From Cycas panzhihuaensis (Eukaryota > Cycadophyta), in contig CM041465.1 in assembly GCA_023213395.1 (NCBI GenBank), positions 78,375,741 through 78,439,740 on the forward strand: a DNA stretch of 64,000 nucleotides, read 5' to 3'. The notes beneath the pieces were generated by a model. That model was not told the origin of the DNA, made no database searches, and saw only the letters and a list, made by a program, of their open reading frames with translations. Both the position numbers and the translations under genes were made by a program. Shown in pieces: positions 1-11,899 of this stretch (within the stretch, counting starts at the first letter, position 1; each line of letters begins with the position of its first letter).

Positions 1-3000
1 ACTTCAAGATGAATATGGAGCCTCAAAGCATTAATGAATAGGTTAAAAAAAAAGACTAGGATCAAGTCAGGAATGGCATTCATGCACTTGATCTTGAAAT
101 CTCCTCATGAAGTCTCTTTAGGTTTCATTATGGTTTTGCTTGATAGCTAAGACTGATTTAATCTCATATTCAAAAGTTCTTGCCACATCAAAATAATTAA
201 TGAAGGAGTCAACCAACTATTAGAATGAGAGGATGGAAGTGGAAGAGGATGGAAGATAATAAAACCACTTCAATGCATCTCCTTAAAGTAATTTAGGAAA
301 TAGGCACATCATGACATAGTCATATTGCATAAAGTCAACACAAGAAAGTGTAAATGCTTATATATGAGAGGCTAGATCTTGAGAATATTTAACCAAGAAT
401 TTAGGTAACTCAGATAAAAATGGATGCATAGGAGATAATAAAACCTCATATGAAAAAGGAGATTTCATCTAGTCTAAAAAGGATTTCCTCAACCTCAACA
501 TTATAGAGTGTTGAGGTAAGGATGGGGGAGATAGGGTGGTAAAGGAAATAGGTTGTTGTTGATGAGGTATATAATAGGTTAGAAGGGAAGAAGGAGGGTT
601 AAACCAAGTTGAGAGATTTACTATAGAATTGATTTATGGTATGGGATATTAAGGGAAGATGAGATTGAATGAAGGAAAATTAATTTATTGAGAAACTGGT
701 CTAGGACCATGTAATGATGAAGTAGGAATAACAAAATCTATGACTTAGGTTAACCAACTAAAGGACAAAGGTGAACGACATGAGTATGAGAAATAGGGTA
801 AGAAGAACAAAATAAATTAGATGCACTAGGATAAGGAAAATGAGGCCTAACACTCTGGGAGATCACTCTATAAGAAGCTTGAAGTGGTAATTGAGTTGGA
901 GCAAGAATTAGGTGTGAAGAGGCTACTCTACTAGGATAAGATGGGATAGGCTAGGGAGATTGAAGAGGATAAACTTGCTTGTTGAGAAATAGGTACATGA
1001 GAAGAGATAAGATTCTATTAAACAAGATGATCAAGGGGTCTCTCATATGTAAAGAAAACCATATGAGAGGAGTGCCCTTGATCTTGTAACATGCTAGGTG
1101 AAGGGAGAAGTTGAGAATAAACTGATTTGTCTTCTTCAACCTCTCTCAAAGAGGGGGAGAGTGGCATAACTGAAGAAGGATATAAAGGTAAAGATGATTG
1201 ATTAATATTGGGAAAAATAGAGGGTTTAACTTATAAGGATTCATATAATGGGTTGAACTGATAATATTGACGAGAAGTCATCATGATATAGGTTTCCGAG
1301 TAGAAAGGATATTAATATCTAAGAATATAGAGGGGAGAAGGAATCCTAGTAGGATTTGACTCAAAATAGAATGAAAGTTATTGAATAGGAGGGGCTTCTT
1401 CTTGTAGAAAAGGAGAAGTTCTAAGAGGAGCACCACCTAGAAATTGAGAAGGTTTAGGATATCCTTATTCCATAGTTATCTCATACAATTAAGTTGAATC
1501 TTCGAGAGGATAAATATAAGTGTCATGTATTTGGTATTTCGAAGGATTAACATAGGAGGATGAAATATCATGAGTGATGTGAGGAGGTTGAGGTTTAAAA
1601 TTAGTTGGGAGACCTCAAAGTCTCAATGATCTTCTTTGAAAAGGAGGTCTAGCTTCTGTTTCTTTAAACAAAAAATAAAAGGTTATTCTCTACTATGGTC
1701 ACCAGAAAGATGGTATGCTTCGATTGGGCCAAGGCTAGGTATCCCTCAATGATGTTGTATTTCTTCCATTTCAAGTCAAGGTAGGGATGCAAGAGACCTA
1801 TGCAAATCTAAGGACCACCTTTTCTAACTCCTAAGAAGGAGTCTTTACTTGATTGTATTATTTAATTTAAAAGTAGTTGCAATAATAAAAGGCTAGGATA
1901 TAAAAGGGGTGGGGGGTGAGACACTAGAATTTGCTAGCCTACACAAGTAAGTAAAGGAGTTCTAAGTTTGAAATTATATTAACAATGTTTTTTGTTTCTT
2001 TTTAGAGGATTCCTTTTCCTAAATTATTTTAAATTTTTATGTTTATTCTAATAAAAAGGCTAAGTAATAGAAGACAAAGAGATCAATTATATTTCCAACC
2101 CAAGTAAAGAAAGCAAACCATACACACAATTTCTTGATTTTTTTTTTTGAATAAAGCTTACATAACACAAAAGAACTACTACCTTCTAAGTATTCAAGAC
2201 ACACTTTCTTTTAAACGTAAAGAGAAAAAGAGGTATGAGATGCAAATCCTATAACATGTAGTATTATATATATACAACTTGATAGAAGTAGAAATAACAT
2301 ACAAAACTTATGCCATGCCTTTTAATTCATGTACATATTATTTTCTATCTTAATGGTGATTTCAATAAAAGTAAGAGATTTCATATATGATTCCAACCAC
2401 TAAAAGATGGCATGCAGTCCATAAAACTAACATGCAACTAATAACATATTTATTTCATTTATTACACAAATACTAGATTGAAAGCATATAAAGATTCTAT
2501 CACTCATGGAGTTTCAAGGCACCATGGGATCCTTGAACCTCATATAAAATCTCCACTTGCTCACATGTTTTCTATTCATAAAGATGCATGCATAATTTTT
2601 CTTTTTTTTTAAATAAGAGAAAGAATAAAGTAAAGAGTCAATGAATGTAGCATAAGCAATTACAAAAAAATCTTTACTTAAATGATATATTTTATGCCTC
2701 AGAATAGTAATCCCCCTTTAAACTAACATAAGAGAGGGAGAAATTATGGAGAAAAGAAAAACTTAACAACAAGAAGAAATGAAGAAGGTAGGACTAAAAT
2801 CTCTTGGGAAGCTTGGACATCTTAGAAGAATGGGAAGAAGTAGCTATATTTTAAGGTGAAGAGAAATATCTCTATTCCCAATAGTCTACTTCCTTATATG
2901 CCCAAAAAAGGATAACCTTTCAGCCAAGGATTCCCAAGGAAAAAAAACACAAGTGAAATAGCTTAAAAATTCATATAAGTGAGAGAGAAACAACTAGTCA

Positions 3001-5400
3001 CAAAAACTCATCAAGAAAGCATAAAAAAAGCTAAAGAGAAATGGTAAAAAAAATGGACTTACCAAAGCAATGGAGTTTGAAATAAATACTTTCATCAAAT
3101 AAAATACCTTAGTAAGCATCAACAAGTTGAATTCAAGCAACATAGGATCATTATTTAGAACTCTAAATCTCTTTTCTCTTGACTTATTTCTCTCTTCCAA
3201 AGATATAAGGGAAAAATTTCTTAGAGTTCAAGTCACATTGTTAAAATCTAAAACAATCCATCACTTATATGTCCCCTAAAGGGTTTTATGGAGTTCTGGG
3301 CATGAATGGAGGTAGGTTTGAATTAAATCTAGGTGATAGTATGCAAAACTAGTATGTTAAAAAAAAATTATATGTATGACAATAAAAAACATGACTGGTT
3401 TCATTTTATTATCAATAAAAAATGTAATTTCCTTAATAAAATGCAATCAATCACATTTTTAGTATAACTAAAATCATGATGAAACATAGATTGAAATTTT
3501 TATCATTGAATTAGAAAAGTTCATTTTTATCAAGAAATTTTGAATCAAAATGACCTCATTAATAGAAAAGAGTAGCCTAGAAGGGATGAAAGTTTAAGAA
3601 GAAGCCCCAAAACCATAAAAGTTGATAACTTAAATGAGAAAATCAAGAGAAAAATGGGTGGAACAAAAAGACATGACAAAAGGAAAAAGTAGGCCAGAAA
3701 GGACTAAAAGGGGGAATTATATCACTATAGCTTTAATTCATTGATAAATATAGGACATAATAATATAATCGTCATCATCCAATATAAATCATTTATAAGA
3801 TTGATACCATATTTTACCAAAGCTACACATGATCCAATGCAATATAAAATATCCTCTAAATTAATCATATTAAATGTGAATTAGGCAAGACACTTGTCAA
3901 TGAAACACATGAAGATCAATCAAAGGCCAATTTTTGGTGAAACACCTTATCCTCAGAAAAGTCAATAGATGATCATATGGGACATTTCCACAATTAAACG
4001 CTACTTTGAAAAGGTGCTATATTTCATTTTTTGGTTTGTTCTTACTTTCATATGACATATTAATAGTTTTTTTAGGCATAACTTCTATGTATGAGATTAG
4101 ATTTAAATGTTGCTAGTTGCATTGGAAAGAGGACTCTAAGATAAATAAAATAAATGGTCTTAAGGTAGGTTTTGGACATCTATCATATGGATTTTAATTA
4201 GCAAATATTGACAACTACTTTCTGAAATTATAAAAGGTGCATTTTAAAAGTAATTTAAGACATATTTTGGTATAAGGTTCATGAGTATATGATGATGCAA
4301 ATAGATGCATAATTATTAGTTTAAATACATGTCTAATTAAAAAATAATAAAATGAGATATATTAAAGCTTATTTGCATACATTTCTAGCTTAAATTTTAA
4401 GGTGTGAAACACATGAAAATTTATTTGATATTGGATGATTGATAAATTATACTTTTTTGCATGTTGGACATGATAATGACATCTCCTAACTGCATGAATA
4501 CATTTAATGTAGTGACTGGTCAACACAAATTAAATGAAAGGGCATAAAGTTGGTGAAATTACCTTATTTAGTATATGATTTAGTTTAATGAATGACAAAA
4601 GAATATAATTATTATTTGATTTTAGTTAAGTGAATGAATGAATGAAGAACATAAAATAACACCACTTGATTGATTAAGAGTTTAAGTTGTTGAGTTGCCT
4701 GCATGATATAAGATAAGGTAAGGTCTCATAAGATTGATTGATTAATTAATTGATAATAATAGTTATGGTTATCTATAAAACTAGGGTTAGTTATTAAGGA
4801 GTCTAGCTAAAATATGATTACCACATATGATAAGAGGTATGAAACTGATTACACATATTATCTTATTGTAATAAACAAAATAGGTTAGGTAGCATAACTT
4901 GCTCCTGAAGCAAGTTGGTTTGAGAAGATGATTATTAAGATTGGCTGACAAATAAGTCTATAAGGGTTGTCTTATAAAGAATCATTAATAGAAGTAACAT
5001 ATGAGTTTCCCATAACTTGCAAGATAAGATGTGGGAGAAGATTCACAAGTTATTCTTATTATAACATATTTGTCTAACCATAATATATTAAATTTTCTCT
5101 TTTATAAGATTAAAAAACCATATATGAGAAATACTTCTTAGCTAACTAGCAATTGTAGTGGCTAGTTATGTATGTGTTTCGATAGATGGTTATTATTTTA
5201 TATGGACATTAGTAAATTTGGTATTATTGATGAGATTGATGAAGTTATTCTACAATTGATAAATTATGAGTTATATTTAATTGATGGGGATTTATATGTG
5301 ATATATCAATAACATGAGAGGATTTTTCTTATAAGAGAATAAGCTTGGTGAAGATAAGTTCAATGGCTAATATTTACATGTGATACAAAGACATATGATA
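1..5400. other. AT-rich DNA without a recognisable gene
   Basis: I see no coding region I can support here. The first 1.6 kb is purine-rich on the plus strand and the frames are broken every few dozen codons. The longest open stretch is a 68-codon minus-strand frame at 2994-3200 with a hydrophobic C-terminal half and no family I recognise. There are many short A or T runs and no clear LTR ends, PBS or polypurine tract. It is probably old decayed repeat DNA, which is inference from composition only. The last five bases (TGATA) are the left target-site copy of the next element. Confidence 0.5.
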
Positions 5401-5795
5401 TGTTGGGGTTAATGATCATCACCCCACTCACACCTTCCAACCAGGAGTGCACACCTCACTCTCATCAATTTACACATCTGGGTGCTCATATGTGAAGGTA
5501 AGTTTAAGTTGATTTGATTTAATTTGAGTTAAGTTCATTCGAGTTAAGTTAAGTTATATTTTATTATTATTTAAATTTTAGGGGTTGAGGAGTTTCCCTC
5601 CTTCTCCAAACTATATATTTTGAGGGGTGTGCAACCGTGGTGTCTTTAGACACCACCTACTTTTGGATATTTGTAATGCTCTCTCTACAAAATAGATTGA
5701 ATACAAAGGATTCTTAGTTTATACAATAATGATGTATTGATCTGTGATTATTTTGTTTATGTTCTACACTATTCTCCATCTTTTATTTTCCTACA
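5401..5795 (+). repeat. I1 left (5') LTR
   Basis: 395 bp, starting TGTTGGGG and ending CCTACA. It matches 10816-11201 and 63362-63733 along its length with scattered substitutions. The interior reads ATATATTT then AGGGGTGTGCAACC, a plausible U3/R core region, but no transcription start can be proven. Confidence 0.93.
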
Positions 5796-5797
5796 TT

Positions 5798-5809
5798 TGG
5801 TATCAGAGC
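5798..5809 (+). other. I1 primer-binding site, initiator tRNA-Met
   Basis: TGGTATCAGAGC lies two bases after the LTR end. It is the usual complement of the plant initiator tRNA-Met 3' end, used to prime minus-strand DNA synthesis. Confidence 0.92.
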
Positions 5810-7129
5810 CATTTGGGCTTGCATCTACTCTTACATCTGGTATCAGAGTAAGTTGATCTATTAGCATTTTGCTAGCCTGTTAAAGTTTTTTGAAGAGCAA
5901 GAAGATCTATTAGTATTTTTTAGGCATATCTACTCACAGCAAGCAAAGATTGGTTATATTCATTTTCTGTAAAGTTTTTTATGTAATTTCTTGTGTTTTT
6001 TATTAGAGATCTAATTATTCTTAAGTTATAATTGTAAAATAACAAATATATTTTTAGATCTCTGTAGATGCATAGGTGCAAACATGAAATATCAAGTTTT
6101 TATCACTCTATAAAGGTTTTATCAATAAGTTTTATATATTTATGTCAAATATTTGACCATTTTCAGGCATATTTTATCTATTTATCTAATACTTTTTTTA
6201 GATCTGTGAATGAGCATAACTGTAAGTAATATTTATTCAAGTTTTCTTTAGATCTACTATATATTATTTAGACCTTCATATTTTATGAAATATTTAACCA
6301 TTTTCTACTTTATTTTGTTTAGATCTATAATATTTACTTCATATCTTCCATATTTTCTTTAGATCTGTAATATTTTTCTCTAGATCTACATATTTTATCA
6401 TATATTTGACCAGTTTTTCAAGTTCTTCTTTCATATCTGTGCAAGTTTTGGTGCATTTAGCCTAAGAAGCTTTTTTAAAGAAGTTATTCTATAGCAGATC
6501 CATCTACTAGAAGAATCTGAAGTCAACCTACTATAAATTTGCTACAACTGTATTACCAGGTTCTTCATATTTTTTTTAGATTTAAACATATATATATTTC
6601 TTGGCTCTTTGACATATCTACTCCAATATATTTGAAATATTTCATATACAAATATATGTACATTTTATTTATTTGATATATTTCTATCAATATATTTAAA
6701 AAGTTTTCAGGTTTCATTTGTGGCTCTATTAAATCACCAGTTTTTTCATGCTTCTTTATAAATATATATTTTTTTGAAATATCTCTTATGTGATATACAT
6801 ATTCTTTTTCAACTAAAAAAAAAAAAACTAAACATTTTTTTTTTGTCATCTTTTCTCTTTTTTAGAATAAATTCATAAGAATAAACTACATCATTAACTT
6901 CTTCAATAGTAGAAATATTATTTACATCTATTTTTTAAGGTGCTCTGAAGTTCCTCCAATATTATTTACACTTTTTTTGTATAAGTTATAGGCTCAACAG
7001 AAGCCCAAAGCATCTTTAGATTTCCTCATATAACCTAAATATTTGTCACTTGCTTTTGGAATAAACCCATAAGATTTTGAGTTTGGTATTATAAGAATAA
7101 ACTACATCATTCTGTTTATTTTTTAGACA
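5810..7129 (+). other. I1 leader, AT-rich, no gene
   Basis: T-rich leader with repeated phrases of the type TTTAGATCTGTAATATTT between about 6000 and 6420. Its first 250 bases resemble the sequence after the PBS of I2 (63748 onward), so this part belongs to the family itself and is not captured DNA. A 94-codon minus-strand frame at 6565-6849 is low in complexity and is not proposed as a gene. Confidence 0.6.
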
Positions 7130-7330
7130 AAAAAAAAAAACAACTGTCTTTCCCATTCAAGATTTTGCTTGGTAAATCACATCCATTCTTAGAATTGCTT
7201 AAGGAATACACTCATGTTTCACTTCTAAGGGATGTTCAAACCCAGAGTCTACAATTGCATGAAGTAGCTCTAGTTTCAAAAGAAAATCTCGAAAGCCTGA
7301 ACTATAAAGAGTACTAAAAAGTAAATAAAA
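7130..7330 (-). pseudogene. UAP56/SUB2-type DEAD-box RNA helicase exon fragment
   Basis: The minus strand encodes [19 protein letters not shown] followed by [15 protein letters not shown], then AILRMDVIYQAKS and MGKT after a stop. In the mRNA-export helicase UAP56/SUB2 (Arabidopsis DEAD-box helicases 15/56) this is the Q-motif region running into Walker A (AKSGMGKT). Q-to-stop (CAA to TAA) and G-to-stop (GGA to TGA) changes kill the frame. A pyrimidine-rich tract ending TTTTTAG sits just upstream of the homology on the coding strand, as at an intron acceptor. The piece was therefore probably copied from genomic or unspliced sequence. It ends in a run of T at 7130-7140 inside the exon. Identification is from remembered family consensus and is strong because more than 45 residues align. 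Confidence 0.85.
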
Positions 7331-7807
7331 AATAAAAAAAATAAAGCATAAGCAAGTCTGCCATGCATTATCAAACTTTGTGTAAGTCAATGAAAATTAC
7401 AAAAATAGTAATAGCAACATTGTCTTTTAATAACACATCTTAGCAGATATTGTAAGTACAATAATACAATGCATAAGTTGTTTGAGAAAATTTTCTCATA
7501 TGAAGACTTTGTATCCTGTAATTTTTCTTTGGACCCATTATTGAAATTCATAACTGTAACTCCTTTTATTCTACCTTCTACCTTGTGGATGTCTATTTGT
7601 TTCTATACTTACAACTACCAAGGATGAGCCCTGACAAGGTAGGAACTACCTGACAGTGAAAGAGTGAAATCCGAAGAAGAAGATGAGTATACAAAAATAT
7701 AGGTCACCTGTGAAGGAATTTACTCGCATCCTCATGAGATCTTGAACCTTTCAGCTTGCCACTTCAATCTTCATATCTCTTCCATAGTTTATGCATTAGG
7801 TTGTCAC

Positions 7808-8140
7808 TCAGGCGACTGTATTGACTTTATCACATTCTAAAGCATTTGACTTTCTAATCTCAAATTGTTGTTGACAACTCAGATTTAAATGTTTTGCATA
7901 ATAAGATAGATGGATTAAGTTGGTATCAATAATAGGGTTACTTTTGAACCCATTTTCTGCTTCATCGCCACTTTCTTTTGTTCGCACAAGAGTTGATTGC
8001 CTCACCAACAAACCACATGATCCAAAGGTAATTCTGGAGATAAGACTTTCTTCTTTTATTGAATTCAATAGCTCTGAAGCTATAGAGACTGATATGACCA
8101 AAATAATATACATTACAATAAACCAGAATTTGGCCTCCAT
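7808..8140 (-). pseudogene. Possible first exon of a PhoD-like phosphatase, with signal peptide
   Basis: An open minus-strand frame of about 111 codons starts at ATG 8140 (MEAKFWFIVMYIILVISVS), a typical signal peptide or anchor. It then reads SLISRITFGSCG. Plant PhoD-like alkaline phosphatases of the calcineurin-like superfamily begin their mature part with a similar (V/I)SRIAFGSCANQ motif after an N-terminal hydrophobic segment. The match covers only about nine residues plus the layout, so the name is tentative. After GSCGLL the frame stays open but matches nothing I know. A GTGAGG at that point could be a splice donor, with the rest intronic. It lies antisense within I1, between the UAP56 and MADS pieces. 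Confidence 0.4.
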
Positions 8141-8475
8141 TTTAGTATAGGCGATGCCCTCCAAAACGAATAACCCTCTTTCTACATCCCACTAAAATCA
8201 CCATCGTTCACTTTTCCTACAAAGCTCTTCATCATATGATATGAGAATAGTCATGGAGCTGACTGAAACATCCAAGATATGAATCACACAGTTCTTTTAA
8301 CTGTAAGACTCGAAGGCGTTCGCTGCTTTTACAACACTATGGGAGTTCCCTTGACCAATGGCTATAAAACGAAAGATAGCATTGTACCGCTTCAACCATT
8401 AGACAAGTTATGAAGAATGTGACCTTAAGTAAAAAAAACTGTAAGAGCCGAATAATACTTGAGAGCATATACCCT

Positions 8476-8646
8476 GCATTTCCTCTAGAACTGGAATAAT
8501 TGAAAAGCTTCCTCATAAAAAAAAGAAGAAAAAAGAAAAGAAAAAGAAAAGAAAAATGATGAGCCCAACGTCTGCATCTCATAGAATTGACAACTCTTGG
8601 CTATTATGTTATCGATTTTCTTAATCTGTATTTTCTCGGGGGCCAT
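8476..8646 (-). pseudogene. MADS-box (SVP/AGL24/JOINTLESS type) first-exon fragment
   Basis: ATG at 8646 opens MAPEKIQIKKIDN, nearly the N-terminus of StMADS11-clade MADS-box factors (MAREKIQIKKIDN). The frame then shifts. In the next frame RVVNSMRCRR stands where RQVTFSKRRR is expected, and after a T-rich run RKLFNYSSS stands where GKLFEYSSS ends the MADS domain. The DNA-binding helix and most of the dimerisation strand are replaced by poly-Phe codons, so it is dead. About 110 bases upstream still look like a GC-richer host leader. The family match at both ends of the domain makes the call firm; the exact gene cannot be told. Confidence 0.8.
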
Positions 8647-10105
8647 CTCCTCAAACTGCATAAGACCAACTCTGCGTAGATGATCTTTAGGACCATAGAG
8701 CTGGGGCTGACCACCAAAATTTCACCCCAGTTTTTCCATCTCTGTGATCAACAAACAGTGGCAGCAACGGCAGCGCTGCGATAATTTTTAAATAACCTTT
8801 TTTATTATTTTATTATTTTATTTTATAGAAAGTTTAAAATAATTTAATTATATTGTATAAGTTTTTAAATCCAGGGTTAAAAGTGTATAATCCCTCCTTA
8901 AACTTTAGCCCCCTATCACTTCAACTCACGTGACCATTAACTCATTTTCAAAGGGGTTAACTTCATTCTTACTACATATTTTTTTTTTTTTAATTCTTTC
9001 ATTTCACATAGGGTACCTGATAAATTTTTGCCATATCTTTTGACTGGGTCATTAGTTTCTGACAAAACCTATCCCATTGTGTCTAAAATTTTCTAAGGTA
9101 TGATTTTGACTAGTCATATGCCCTATTTAGAGCTAATTTGATCCACTTTTAATCAATTTAAAGTTAAGTCATTTATTTTCAAAGCCATTTTAAACTATTA
9201 TCACAAAATTATTTTTTTAACAAATTATATTTTATCACTGGGAGATTATTTTCTACCTGAATCTATTCTATAGTAATCTACTATCAACAAAATTCATCAC
9301 CATCTATTCATTTTATTTTTTAGGATTTATTTTAATCATTATTTTAATTGGCCAAAGTGCCACTTTAGTGTTTTTTAAGCACTTTCACATAAAAGTACTT
9401 GTTTCTATTTTCATTATAACTTCTCTATTTTACATCATAATTTAGATCCGTTAGTTTTGTTGAAAAGATGACTCACTCCTCTTTGGATTGACACTATTAT
9501 TTATAAATTTTAAAGTGTTTTTTCTATTTTTAAAGCCATCAAATTTGAACTACTTAATAGCCTCTAATTTATCATTTTAACATCTTTTTATATATTATTT
9601 TTTCAAGTTTTCTTACTGAAAAGTATATTGAGCATCCTTCTAAACTATAATTGATCATTTTACAGTATTCTATAAGTATTTTATTAGTATTTTTATAATA
9701 TTTTGAGCCCCAAGATCCCGTTAAGCCTTAAAAGGATGACTATATGTTTAGTTCATTAAAATATTAACTTGCAGGAACCCATTTTTAAAACGATCAGTTC
9801 CATTGAATAGTTCTTTCTTTGATCTTCATATTAGTATAATTTTATTTTATTCTACATTGTCTAGTACAACTTTGAAGTTGCTAAACTTGAGCATTTAATA
9901 TATCTTAATAAGCTTTCACTTACTTCTTGCACTTATAACAGTTGTATTTACTTGATATACTTTCTAAAGATATCTTTCATTTTTTTTTAAAGGGAATTAC
10001 ATTTCTTTCAAAAAGTATATTTGAAATCATATAAGTTTGTCATTTATTGAGTTTTTTGACTTTGTAAAAGCATATTCTTTTTTATGTACTAAAGTTTTCT
10101 GTAAA
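8647..10105 (+). other. I1 interior without recognised gene
   Basis: 8647-8790 is GC-richer and on the minus strand continues upstream of the MADS start, so it may be the captured 5' UTR or promoter. From 8790 the sequence is T-rich with no open frame of note. I see no copia domain before 10106. Confidence 0.5.
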
Positions 10106-10560
10106 ATGGCAATCAATCTTAATAAATTACAATTTCCTATATTTGATGGCTATAATTTTTCACTATGGCATAAGACAATGCAACATTATTTTATTATACA
10201 TAATATTTAGAGTTACTTATAAGATAAATATGATCTTACTATTAAACAAAACTTTAAAAAGGATAATGAAGTCTTAGGGATATTATTTTTCCCTATAGAT
10301 GATAATGTCTTTTCTAGAGTTTATGAACTAACAACTTCCAAATCCATGTGGGACATATTGATTTGTACTTATGGGAGAGATACCCTCAATGAATTTAATA
10401 TTAATATTGTTGAGCATGTGAGACATGTGCTAGAACAGGTGGATTTTTATAAAAAGAACAAGAAAGATTCAAGTCAAATATATGATCATCTTATTGCATA
10501 AGAACCTAATCCTCTATTTGAGGGGGAGAGATGTGATGATATGACAGTTGTTCACAACAC
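10106..10560 (+). pseudogene. I1 copia gag (UBN2-type), truncated
   Basis: ATG at 10106 opens MAINLNKLQFPIFDGYNFS then LWHKTMQHYF, the usual copia gag start (hydrophobic, FDG-NF--W). Later YELTTSKSMWDILICTYGRD matches the AKEMWD-L---Y segment of UBN2 gag domains. Stops follow HNI and SYL, so it is inactive. The product would be the particle-forming capsid protein. After about 10500 the sequence drifts and reaches the polypurine tract without any pol domain. Compared with a normal copia element about 3.5 kb of pol is gone. Confidence 0.8.
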
Positions 10561-10804
10561 AAAGTTTTTATAAGACAAAGTCAAAGTTCTAGAAGTTAAA
10601 GTCAAAGTTATAGTCACACATCCACATTCAAATCAAGCTTCATTTACTTACAGATTTTTTTCACCACTCAATAGTGAAGACACATATATTGCTATAAGGA
10701 TGAGGTAAGTTAATAAAGATCAGGCTATAAAACAGATTTTTAAAGTTTTTTTTAAGTACAAATTCCACAAGTTTAAAGAGAAGACATTATTTGTAATGAC
10801 CATT

Positions 10805-10815
10805 AAGGGGGAGAA
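10805..10815 (+). other. I1 polypurine tract
   Basis: AAGGGGGAGAA abuts the right LTR and would prime plus-strand synthesis. Confidence 0.85.
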
Positions 10816-11201
10816 TGTTGGGGTTAATGATGATCACCCCACTCCCACATTCCAACCAGGAGTGCACACCTCACTCTCATTAATTTACATATATGGGTAC
10901 TCACATATGAAGGTAAATATAAGGTAAGTTTAAATTGATTTAATTTAATTTGAGTTAAGTTATATTTTATTGTTATTTAAATTTTAGGGGTTGAGGAGTT
11001 TCCCTCCTCCTCTAAACTATATATTTTAAGGGGTATGCAACCCTAGTGTCTTTAGACACTGCCTACTTTTAGACATTTGTAATGCTCTCTCTACAAAATG
11101 GATTGAATACAAAGGATTTTTAGTTTATAAAATAATAATATATTGATCTATAATTATTTTGTTTATGTTCTGCCCTATTCTCCATCTTTTATTTTCCTAC
11201 A
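10816..11201 (+). repeat. I1 right (3') LTR
   Basis: 386 bp, TGTTGGGG...CCTACA, followed at once by TGATA, the right TSD copy. It differs from the left LTR by substitutions and small indels, so the insertion is not recent. Confidence 0.93.
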
Positions 11202-11899
11202 TGATAAGTAGCTTATCTAACATGAAAATGAAGATATTTGAGTTTTAAAAATTAAATATTAAAGATGAGTATTGGAATATTATATTTTGCAAAAGTTAAT
11301 ATAATATTTAATTAATGGATGATATATAATTAGTTGATAAAAAAATCTGACACATGATCTTATTAGTTAATATATTATTGGATGATGACGAGGTGACACA
11401 TATATATGATGACAATGTATACTATAAGAAAACTTAGATCACCTAGTCTTTTTTATAAAACTAGATGACTCATCATAAGTATCATTGATTATGTTTCATT
11501 AATATGAGATATTATATATATTTGGAGGTGTTTTTTTCCATTCATGAGTTTTTCACATTAAACATGGTATCATATATATGATTGTATGATTCACTCTTTG
11601 CCCTTATTCTTATTCATTTATTATATCATTTATATTATTAATTGATTATATAATTATATTTATCTACTTAATTGATTATACAATTTATTATTACAATGTT
11701 AATATGGTATGGCAACTTGTATAAGAATTTTAAGATTACATCAAAGCTTCTACATAAGCAGTTTTATAAATTTTCATAAAAAGAATATAGAGATCTTCAA
11801 GAAAAGAATTTTGATATGCTCTATAAATATTCACTTACTTTATTATATTTTTATTTAATTAATAACCATGCTCACACAAAAATATTTTTTTATTACTCA
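11202..11899. other. No gene seen
   Basis: AT-rich sequence after the I1 target site, without open frames or repeat ends that I can support. Confidence 0.5.

Larger units (their letters stand above)
5401..11201 (+). mobile_element. Copia-type LTR retrotransposon I1, gag only, with host gene pieces
   Basis: A complete LTR element: direct repeats at 5401-5795 and 10816-11201, both TG...CA, a PBS for initiator tRNA-Met directly after the left LTR, a polypurine tract directly before the right LTR, and a perfect 5-bp duplication TGATA at 5396-5400 and 11202-11206. The interior is unusual. A 4.3-kb leader precedes a decayed copia gag at about 10.1 kb, and protease, integrase, reverse transcriptase and RNase H are missing. 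Within the leader, minus-strand pieces resemble UAP56, a PhoD-like phosphatase and a MADS-box gene. It is therefore non-autonomous and would have needed enzymes from a related element. I2 at the right end of the window is a second family member. Confidence 0.93.

Noticed and set aside
5810-6420. Repeated AGATCTGTAATATTT phrases as a satellite
   Set aside because: Spacing is irregular and the same kind of text follows the PBS of I2, so it is family leader sequence.
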